Positions 55,600 through 64,000 of a stretch of DNA of 64,000 nt are shown here, piece by piece; position 1 is the first letter of the stretch, and each line of letters begins with the position of its first letter. The position numbers and the translations under genes are program-made. The notes below the pieces were generated by a model, which was not told the DNA's origin, did no database searches, and saw only the letters and a program-made list of their open reading frames with translations. The DNA comes from Symsagittifera roscoffensis (taxonomy: Eukaryota; Xenacoelomorpha; Acoela; Convolutidae). Location of the stretch: assembly GCF_963678635.1 (NCBI RefSeq), contig NC_087064.1, positions 68,374,025-68,438,024 of the forward strand, in the 5' to 3' direction.

Positions 55600-58500
55600 A
55601 AATTTTTGTGACGCCGTGCGGTGTAATTTGCAATGTTTTCATTATTTCTGCTACATGCGAAGCTAGCTTGTATGGTGTGTTTGTTTTATCAATTCTCATT
55701 ATCGCCAACCTGCGTTTTAATGTTTGTATTATTCGTTCCACGACCCCTATTGCCCTGTGATTGTCTACCGGTGCAAAAAGTAGTTTTATATTATTTGAGT
55801 TAAAAAGTTGAAATTTCTTTGCTCTGAATGTTCGAGCTTGGTCGGATCTTAATCTGCGTGGTTAAGTGTTGGCTCGTGTTGGAAATATAACGCTGCATAA
55901 ACTTAATAGCGATGTCTGCTGTCGTGTTGGAAACATTTTTTGCTGTGTGAAATTTTGACCATTTATCTATGGCAACAACGATATAAGCATCTTTAATTAA
56001 TTCATCGGGGAGGGGTCCTGCGAAACCTAATTGAACTTCTTCGTTAGGTTCTACTGCCGGCTCCGTAAGACATGAATGTTTTTTTCCTATGATGGGTTTT
56101 AAGTTTTTACCTTGTTCCGTACACTGCTTGCAGTTCTGTGCCATGTGGACAACGAATCTGTGTATGTGCGGAAACCAGACATTTTTCATAGATCCAACAT
56201 GGCTGCCGATCCAGGATGGGTTAAGTGCAGACTATCAAGAACTGTTTGTCGCAATTGAGTTGGTATTACTATCCTCTCGTCAATTAGTAGACAGTCTTCG
56301 CGGACGTGGAGCCGATTTCTAATTTTGTGCCAATAGGGTCCATACTAAGTTTTTATGGCCTCCCAATCTCTTTTCTCAACGCAATTGATGAGTGGGCGGA
56401 GGTTCCGATCATTTTTCGTTGCCGCGGCAATGAATCGTACTCCCAGCACCTTTTGAAGTTTCTCTCTGAACAGTGGGGTGTCTTCCTCGGTTTCTGTAGT
56501 CATCGTGGAGCTTTACCACCACTCCTTCAAAGATCAGCTCATGACTGGCCTCGAGTGACGTGTTCTTCGTCATAGTTGGGGGTGCCTCGTTGTGAATTAT
56601 CTTCTCCTGTATAATCTTTGTTGGGTCCACGCGGCTCACCCAGATTTCATTGTCCGATTTCTGTTCCCCGGACAGGTTTGTTTGTGTGGCCGTAGAAATG
56701 ATTTTGGTCTCGGTTTGTTAGAGTTTTGATTCCTTTGGGTCGGCGATTTTTTTTGTCTCGGTCTTCTTTTGCGCCGTCTGGTTGGTCTGTTGTGTTTCCG
56801 TATTATCGCTAAAAACGATTTTTGGAAAATTGGGCTTCTTCCGGGTTGCCTCGGCTTTTTGAATGAGTTCTCTTGCATCCTGTACTTGCGTGACACTTTC
56901 AGTGTGAGATTGTTTCTTTGAACAGAGTTTCTTTCATTTCGCGGGTGGTTTTTTGTGCCATCGTGGATCAAAAAGGCTTTCCTCGCTGTCCGACAATCCT
57001 TGCCACCGATTAGTCGATTCAATGTTTTGTTGTTTGAGGCTTTTCAGCGGGTCTGTGCTCTTGAGTTCTGAGGGGATGAAACCTCTCTTGAATCCACGCG
57101 TTTCTGATCGTCTATTCATTTCGCAGTGAATAAGCTGGACGGTTTTTTGAACTGGTTCGAATGTTTCAATAGCGTGACAGAGAGCTGACTGTTTGTTGAC
57201 GATTTTCAAATGAGAGAGAAATCGAATTCCAGTTCGCAATTGACCGTGAGTGGAATGCTTGGAATGTTCGTTTGTTACTTGAGTGTTTGATACCGCTTCT
57301 AATAACCCTTTGTTTTTCGCGCGTTTTTTGATCAGTTCATACGGTGCTTTGTTTTGATTGGCTAGATTATTTAGAATGACGTTGTCAATCAATTCGACGT
57401 TGTTTATGAATGCATTAATTGATGCAACATCAAGTTCCTCATCATACTGGCTGGGGGGTATGGCTAATTCAACTGGATTTCGGGACATATAGTCTATCAA
57501 TCCCATTTTATTTCCCGCAAGATGTTTGATATCAAAATGAAATGGTATTAATCTATCAATCCACCGTGTTAACCTACTCTGACTCGTTTTTGATCTTTCA
57601 CTTGCATTGAGAGCGCTGATTAAAGCTTGGTGATCTGTAATGACGGTAAAATGTTTTCCATACAGATAAAATTTGAAATGTTCGATTGCCCAAACTACTC
57701 CTAATAATTCGAGTTCCTTTACGGAATATTTTTCCTCGAGAGAGATTAAGAAACGTGATGCGTACGCTATAGCTATCCAACCCTGTGGTGAATTTTGTTG
57801 TAACGCTGCCCCTAAACCTGTGTTAGATGCGTCACAAACTATGCGAGTTTCTAAGTGCTGATCAAAATGTTTATTTTGATATTTTGAGTGATTGCAGCTA
57901 CCAATTTTAGTATGTTTTTGAAAGCTGTGTTATGTTCCGTGGACCACTCGAGGGGTTTTTTCTTTTCTGTGTATTTTAGCAATGGACAGAGTGCAGCAGC
58001 TGCTTGTGCTAAATTTGGTATATAACGTGTGAGGTGGTGTATTGACCCCATAAAGCTTTTTAGTTGTTTAAATGTCTTTGGTGCTGATAGTTTTTCTATT
58101 GCTTCGGTTTTCTTGTTGTGCCTTCGCTATTAATGTTGAATTCTAACCACTTAATTTGTTTGCAAGAAAACTTACACTTCTCAAATGAAATCGCAAGATT
58201 TTCTTCAACTAATTTGTCCAACACTGCTTTCAGCTTCTGTTGATTTAGTTCGGTAGAGCCTTTCGTAACTATCAGTATATCATCTAATTATGCATATGTG
58301 TTTGTGCCATTTGTCAATGTTAGATCAATGGCTTTTTGGAATTTGGCTGGCATATCCGTGGGGCCGTAAAATCCGGTTGGGAATTGATATGTTCCTGTTG
58401 CATTGCCACCGATTAAGCTGAAATTGCACTGTTCACGTGTTTTCTGATCCAGCGGGATTTGAGAGTATGCATAACGAAGATCAAGTTTTGAAAACAACAT

Positions 58501-59300
58501 CTGTTTTCTTTTGTCTGATTTTACCACTTGTGCAATGTTATCTAGTAATAGATCAATATTAGGCATTTGATATTTATTTTTATGAATAAATTTTTTGATT
58601 TTCTTTGAATCCAACGCAAGTTTGACTGTTTGATGTTTTTTTACAGTGATGACAATCGGACTGATGAATTGTCTATCCGAACACTTATCCAATTTGATAA
58701 TGTGTTTCTGATCAATCAGTTTGTTCAGTTCTACCTCCACACGTTCTTGTAAATGAATCGGAATGCGGGGCGACCTTTTGTTGTATCGGAACGAATTCAT
58801 TAATAAATTGTGTTTTCATTGTATGTTTCTTGGATTTTCCAATACGTACGCACAGTTGTGCGAAATTTTCTTCGACAAATTGTTCAATTGCTGGATCGAA
58901 TTCTTCCTGTTCTCGTATGGCATGTACGTTTTGTTTTTGTTGTTCTTGGATTACTTTGAATCAGCAATAATAAAAAATTGATCTGATTTTGTCTTTAATT
59001 TGACCATGTGTCCGTTTAAGTCGTCCTCTGCTAGTGTTCTTGTGTTTTTAATCTCGAATGATTCTGCGATTGCCATTACCGAAAAAATATCTATTTGATA
59101 ATTCTCGTTGCTGGAAGAAAATTCGGCAAATGCCACTGGATCGTTTTCGGTTTCGAGACTCTCCGTCTCTAGCTCCTCCTGTTGATCTGTATTTTCCAGA
59201 TAGTTTACTTGTGTGGAACGGCAAACTTTAGCGAAATGACCCGTTTGGCGCATTTGGCACAAATTTTATCTTTGGCGGGACAAGACTGTATGTGGTTTTG
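55600..59300 (-). pseudogene. Retrotransposon pol: RT, RNase H and integrase, broken
   Basis: On the minus strand, 59262-58951 is the linker/protease-side region after the second zinc knuckle. RT lies at 58800-58100 (FISPIVITVKKHQ, LFSKLDLRYAYSQIPL); a TAA stands two codons before the catalytic LDD at about 58280. RNase H is at 57860-57600 (DASNTGLGAALQQ, KYSVKELELLG, TDHQALISAL) and runs into an open frame to 56934. The integrase region includes WFPHIHRFVVHMAQNCKQC (zinc-binding side) and a core start, AYIVVAIDKWSKFHTAK, near 56189-55950. The end of integrase reads GVTKISPFEA near 55600. Frames change several times. Not functional; described only as fragments. Confidence 0.85.
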
Positions 59301-59309
59301 ATTATATTG

Positions 59310-60278
59310 ATTTCAGCATTTGTAACACTGTTTTTGACTACCTGTATTGGTATTTCTCTGTTGTCCTCTGTTGTTTTGTGATCTAAATGTGAACGGTCGT
59401 CCTCGAGATCCTCGTCCTCTTTGTGTGTTTTGATTGCTAGAGTAGTTTGCACGACCCCGCGTGTTTATGTAGTTAACCGGTTCTTGTTTTAGCGTAATTT
59501 GTTGTCCTCCGAAAAGATTGATTTTCATAGTACGACTATGTTCAATTCGTTTTTCTCTACGTATAGCATATTCAAATGCGTCTTTTGGGGTCCTGGTTTG
59601 TGCTAACAATTCTTCAGCTATTTTATCATTGTTCATGTGTGCGGTGAACATGTCTCGAACCCATTCATCCTCACGATCTTCGCAATCCGCACGTGATGCT
59701 AGTTCCACGAGGTCTGATTGAAATTGTTCTAAACTCTCTGTTTACTTTTGCTTTCGACAGATGAAATTGTACCTTTAAAAAGCGATTATTCGAGTTGTTA
59801 CAAAAATAACCTCGAGAGTTGTCATTAGTTCTTGTGAGGAAACAGTGTGTAGTTCCAAATAGGATCTTTTTTGTTGTATTTGTCTTTGTCCTTCTGCTCC
59901 TAAGCATAAGAAAATATAAATGCGTACTTTTGCGTCGGCTTCCTCCCATCTGAATGAATTACAAAGTACTCCTTTCTCTCGTGCTTTTATTACGTGATTC
60001 TCCCAACTAACGCTTTTCTCTTGGTTTCTGATTTCTCTATTCTTCCTTTGTGCATCAGTTTCTCCTGTGATTTCAATCTCGTACACTGGTTCCGGAGGTT
60101 CAACTAGTGCTGGTCGCGCTCTCAAAAGTTTTCGTACTTCTATTCCATCTTTCGCAAATATGGCCGTTTCCATTATTGCTGCCCACTTAGACCACTCTAG
60201 TGGTGGTTCAACAGATGCCTTCTCCCAGAACGGGTTTATTTTGAGTGGGTTTTTTAAGAATCCTGCTGGCTGCGCCAT
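59310..60278 (-). pseudogene. Retrotransposon gag, broken
   Basis: Starts at 60278 with MAQPAGFLKNPLKINPFW. A helical capsid-like region (WSKWAAIMETAIFAKDG, EADAKVRIYIFLCLGAEG) follows to about 59775. The frame then shifts, and 59708-59313 carries a basic RGR-rich segment and the first zinc knuckle, CYKC, with a TGA directly after it. The second knuckle (CAKC then GHFAKVC) is split by a one-base shift near 59262. Two CCHC knuckles after an RG-rich linker are normal for Gag nucleocapsid. Confidence 0.85.
60259..60277 (-). promoter_or_regulatory. tRNA primer-binding site overlapping the gag start codon
   Basis: Directly after the LTR end (TATGACA) the minus strand reads TGGCGCAGCCAGCAGGATT. 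Its complement, ending in TGCGCCA with GAATCC upstream, looks like a tRNA T-arm/acceptor 3' end. The A of the gag ATG is the last LTR base and TG begins the primer site. The tRNA species was not determined. Confidence 0.7.
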
Positions 60279-60349
60279 GTCATACCTCAGTGTATGAACT
60301 TCTGATTCTAGAATCCGAATGGATCGACAAACTTATATTCTAATGCGAA
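60278..60349 (-). repeat. 5' LTR remnant (72 bp), lacking its first 190 bp
   Basis: Matches the last 72 bp of the 260-bp 3' LTR. The upstream part is absent and the remnant abuts the 20-bp flanking repeat. Confidence 0.85.
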
Positions 60350-60369
60350 ATGTTTCAAGCGGTAGTGAT
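60350..60369 (+). repeat. 20-bp flanking direct repeat, right
   Basis: Identical to 53746-53765. Confidence 0.85.
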
Positions 60370-63236
60370 GTTCAATAACTTAGGGTCGACTTACTGAATC
60401 CATTTGCAAGGGGGGGGGGAGAGCACTATGGGGATAGAATTGCGCTAAAAAGATCAGCGGATAGGACGATTGTGTGCTCGGCTATTGTGTGCAATGACAC
60501 CTGAGTGCCTTTTATGGTGTATGTTAGACCTAGGAAGAAGAGTTAAGTGTAGAGGATGCTCATAGACTGATAACGATAGTTTCTTGACAATGATATGTCG
60601 GGTAGAAAGGGCTCCATTTAATATTGATGCCACATGATATGGACATCTCTCTCTAGATTTCTTTTGACGCTAAATTTTCGGATATTAGTGACCATTCAGA
60701 AGTAGGCTTTCATCGGAATTGCAATTCAACTGGTGAAAAGTTTATAACGCTATTTTTGTTGAATCCTATGTCTTCTATCATAGTTTTTAGTGCAATTCCA
60801 TTATCTGTTAAATTTTTATCTAATGGCATTACACCCAGCTTCCTTTTAATAGTCTGAATAAATCTTTCTACTAAGCCACATTCACGATGGTAACCTACTG
60901 GGCAAAATATGTCATTAGTTCCTGTAGAATTTCGAAAAGATTTTACGGCGTTCTTTCAATTCCAGAATATTGATTTGTCCTGATTGATATCGGAATTGAG
61001 TAAATTGAAATGAAATTAAAAAAAAAAATTCAACAGTTTTTAGGCTCCGGTTGTTTCAGTTAGCATGGTTGACGAAAATTAAGAATAATGGTCGATAGCA
61101 ACAAGATATAAATTTGACCTCGAGACCCATCCGATAGCGGTCCTGCATAATCGAGTTGGATTTACTGATTTGCTACTTTCAAAAATGGAAGAGGTTTCGA
61201 CGAGCTAAAATTGTTTATCGGTTTTAAATTCTTACCAAACAGAGTCCTTTTTTTGCGGTCTTTGCACATACTGGCAATATCACGATTAGTCCTTGGCCAT
61301 CAGATGTATTGCGCTGCGCATCTACCAATGCTTCCTGGCCAGGGTGGGATCGGTATTATCTCGTCATGATTCCTCTCTGAAGACATTTGGGTTGGCAATG
61401 CGGTCGTCTATGATAACACAGCCGTCTACTATGGCTGCCGAACTCCAAAATGACTTTTTGTATGGGTATTTTTTGGAAAATCCTTAGTGGCCTTCATTGA
61501 GGATGGCCTGTTTCATGAGTCTTCAGTTCGCTTTGTTTTTCTTTATCCGTCGGTTCGTTTTCTTTTTTATCTAAGATTTCGTGGGGACTGGATTGGGAAA
61601 CGTGGGGTCTATTGTACCCCTATTGCTCCTTGAAAATCCAAACCTAGTTAACATCTCGTTCTCTTTTAGGACATCGGGAATTTGCTGATTTCATTTTCTA
61701 TGCTAAAAATGATATAGCTGCGACGAGAGTTCCGAATAGTTCTCTCGGTTTGTGATTGTAGTCTACGCATGATATGTCAAACTGAAAAGAAGATTTAGGG
61801 TACAATTTTACAGTTTTGCGTTCCTGAAAAGGAGATCTGCATTATGTTTTTTTTCAATTGACGCTGGACTTCCTGTATCCTTAGTTGCATTAAAAAAATG
61901 AAATTTTTACTCTTAGGTAACATGAAGTTTAGTTTTTCCTGAAGCGGAATTAATTACGTCGAGTTTTTTCAAACAAAGTTTTCTTTGGGACTTGTATGAT
62001 GTGCGTAGGAGGAGGTGAATTTTCCTACTGTGAGATGTAGATGATGATTTGGTGGGTTTTTAGGTCGGTGTTTTTTATTCTGATATTTTCAGTACTCCGA
62101 ATTCAGACTCACTATCTGACGTGATAAAATTGTTTTCGTCCTCTCTGTAGAACCTGACTCATTATATACATTTTTCACAATTTTAGTTGAATTGCAACAT
62201 CTCGCAAAGTGTGCCTTCTTGTTTGAAGGTTTCTATATTGCGCTTCTCGCAGGGCATGACGGTTTGTGGTTTGGGGAATAGTCTTTTCCAGAAAATAACA
62301 AGCTTTCCGGTTGTTGGATGATCTGTTCGGTTTCTCGTTAGATGAGTTCTGATTTTGTGCTCGGTAATTTTTTGTACCGAATGGTTTTTTTCGAACTGAT
62401 AAGGTAGGTTCCTGTTTACCGTGATCGAAGAATTGGAATTTTGATAAGATGAGTTTTGGTTTATATTTTTTCTAAGCTGATTTCATGAGTTTGACGCTGT
62501 TGCGTAACTTGTTTCCTGTGAAAATTCGGATCTGAGGGTTTCCTTTGGAGTATTTCCGGGCGAATACAAGAATCTTTTTGGATATCATTGACTTTCATTT
62601 TTGCGATAAATATCTCTCGTATATCCCCTTTTTCAACTTCCACTGACCAACCACATATAGCAGGTTGACCTGAGAGTCTAAGGAAGAATGATTCCGGAGC
62701 TTCCAGGTCTGCCCGGTTGGTGTTGTAGAAGTGCATGCGTTCTACTATGAAGTTTTTCTCCTTTTTAAATAAGCGTTCGCATTGGGTGTAGAACTTCTTA
62801 AAATGGATAGCGATAGAATAGTGTTCAGGAAACTTTGGAGAAAAGGTTTCTTTCCTTCTGTCCCTAAAGAGAAGAATAAACGTAATTTTACTCTGTGGTC
62901 CGCTTCGTGATAGAATACATTTTGCCCTTGCTTGGGGTTTTTCTTTCCTCGCTCTGCGTTAATTCCGTTTACTTTTCCACTTTCTTCTTGGTCTCTGGCG
63001 ACCCTGTTGTCCCGTTCTGTGGCGTTTTCTGACTCTGGTATTTTTTTTGGTCTGGGAGGGGCTTCATCAAAAACCACAGCTGTGTCTGCTAAGAAATCTT
63101 TGGGATTGCTGAAAAGAATTGGTCGATTCAGATTTCCCACGTAAGAGCTGGATCTGGGGATGGCATGGGCCAAAAAACAGATACCCCTAAAAAATTCAGT
63201 TCGTTCCTAGTGGGTCAAAACTGCTGGCTGGGCCAT
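60370..63236 (-). pseudogene. Second Ty3/gypsy-type element, strongly decayed and internally deleted
   Basis: Gag begins at 63236 with MAQPA, the same start as the first element, again formed by a TGGCCCAGCCAGCAG primer-site-like sequence. 63173-62745 carries EADHRVKLRLFFSLGTEG, parallel to the first element's EADAKVRIYIFLCLGAEG. Zinc-knuckle-like Cys codons remain near 62200-62280. An integrase core is recognisable at 61170-61050 (IQLDYAGPLSDG) and 60920-60720 (ECGLVERFIQTIKRKLG, NFSPVELQF). Only about 1 kb separates gag from integrase, so RT and RNase H are deleted. LTR limits were not found. Confidence 0.75.
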
Positions 63237-63581
63237 GTGAAATACCAACCTATCTATCGGTTAAACTAACTAACTTAACTAAGTATCGTAATTGCGAATT
63301 GAATTGGATAATTGAGAATTAGTTACTTGTTTAAACACAGTTTGACAAAAACTGACAACCGACAAATGCTTGACAACAGGGTTCAAAGAGTGATAAAATT
63401 CACACATTTAGTGTGGTTTGTACAGGATACCAGTCCCGGCCTTGAATGACTAAATGATACTCTAATTGAATTTACGCTTAAACACAGTAGGTTACGCTAG
63501 ACATGACCGTCTACGCCGTACCACAGATATCAACTTTTTTCTATGCTTTTCAACAATGATCTGACTGCAAACCTGTAGTCA
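63237..63581. other. Probable 5' LTR/flank of the second element
   Basis: Directly upstream (on the minus strand) of its gag start, this stretch is where a 5' LTR is expected, ending in ...TTTCACA. No second copy is visible in the window to confirm it. No ORF. Confidence 0.4.
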
Positions 63582-64000
63582 AAAAAACTACCCTATCAAA
63601 CCTGAGATGAAAACTTCAATCGTTAAGAAGCGGTTGTGCCGCGAGTTTTTGATCTTTTTTATTTTTGCATGAAAAGATTATGTCTTTGAGAAAATTGTAA
63701 AAATCTCAAAAACTTTTAATCTTCTCACTTATTTTGGTAGAGAAACAATTATGGTTTTGGGCAAAGTCCAATTTTTTGAAATTACGCATTTCGTCTCGCA
63801 TCAAATTAAACATCAAACACGTACCTCTAGCTTTAGCTGAGTCCTAGGTGTCCTTGATCGAGACACGAAAACTTTGGTTATAGGCCTGCCGAAAAGTTAC
63901 GTGACATTAAAGAAATTTGCATGACTTTCGTAACTATTATCTGACTTTGCGTATTTTCGGCCGGTTGAAGATTCGGCTGGTTTATATACCACTTTGTTTT
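63582..64000 (+). repeat. Dispersed repeat copy 2 (partner at 48770-49220), cut by the window end
   Basis: Same landmarks as copy 1, with small deletions (for example around 63806 and 63940). The end of the repeat lies beyond the window. Confidence 0.85.

Larger units (their letters stand above)
53766..60349 (-). mobile_element. Degraded Ty3/gypsy-type LTR retrotransposon
   Basis: 6.58 kb between 20-bp direct repeats. In minus-strand order it has: a 72-bp 5' LTR remnant, a primer-binding site overlapping the gag start, gag with zinc knuckles, pol (RT, RNase H, integrase), a third basic ORF, a polypurine tract and a 260-bp 3' LTR. Gag-Pol is broken by stops and frameshifts. The domain order RT, RNase H, integrase is that of Ty3/gypsy elements. 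Assignment to the tunicate Tor group is a guess from memory. Confidence 0.88.

Noticed and set aside
60278-60349. 72-bp repeats as complete LTRs without primer site or polypurine tract
   Set aside because: The 3' copy extends to 260 bp with TGTCAT/ATGACA tips and a polypurine tract before it, so the 72-bp copy is a remnant and not the whole LTR.

Overview
This is a piece of a eukaryotic, animal-type genome: AT-rich, with intron-bearing genes of clear metazoan families set in a dense and mostly decayed layer of transposable elements. No prokaryotic, CRISPR or organellar features are present. Ty3/gypsy-type elements whose Gag begins MAQPA, abundant tRNA-derived SINE-like repeats and repeat-filled introns would fit a tunicate, perhaps a larvacean. 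That placement is an inference from repeat style and remembered family features, not something the sequence proves.

Four host genes are supported. ALG9 (dolichol-linked mannosyltransferase of N-glycan assembly) lies on + at 13218-17662 in two coding exons. An unrecognised three-helix membrane protein follows on + at 18372-19388. NAA20 (NatB N-terminal acetyltransferase catalytic subunit) occupies + 24780-33177 in four coding exons. An A4GALT/A4GNT-like GT32 glycosyltransferase lies on - at 42340-43878 in two exons. ALG9 and the GT32 enzyme both belong to the secretory pathway, but nothing shows that they are linked.

Layout: 1-13.0 kb is a repeat mosaic with a Penelope-like element remnant (-, about 2.3-5.1 kb), a pair of near-identical 713-bp repeats, short tandem duplications and a 5'-truncated LINE with a 751-codon reverse-transcriptase ORF (-, 10.4-12.7 kb). 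13-19.4 kb holds ALG9 and the unknown membrane gene. 19.4-22 kb is dispersed repeats. 22-33.2 kb is NAA20, whose exons 1 and 2 lie in a 3.68-kb head-to-tail duplication. 33.9-40.2 kb is a three-unit tandem array of about 2.6 kb units. 40.2-45.6 kb has another repeat family surrounding the GT32 gene. 47.6-49.2 kb is a degenerate satellite-like array. 50.8-51.8 kb is a FLYWCH/MULE transposase remnant. 53.7-63.2 kb contains two broken Ty3/gypsy-type elements on -, the first probably nested beside or inside the second. The last 0.4 kb repeats the 48.8-49.2 kb sequence.

The most interesting signals are: (i) duplication of NAA20 exons 1-2 with a breakpoint at the exon-2 splice donor; (ii) a Ty3/gypsy element whose tRNA primer-binding site overlaps the gag start codon, so the primer site encodes the Gag N-terminus; (iii) the same element lacking the U3-side part of its 5' LTR and flanked by a 20-bp direct repeat, unlike ordinary integrase products; and (iv) a dispersed repeat family that appears to supply the 3' splice site of NAA20 intron 3.
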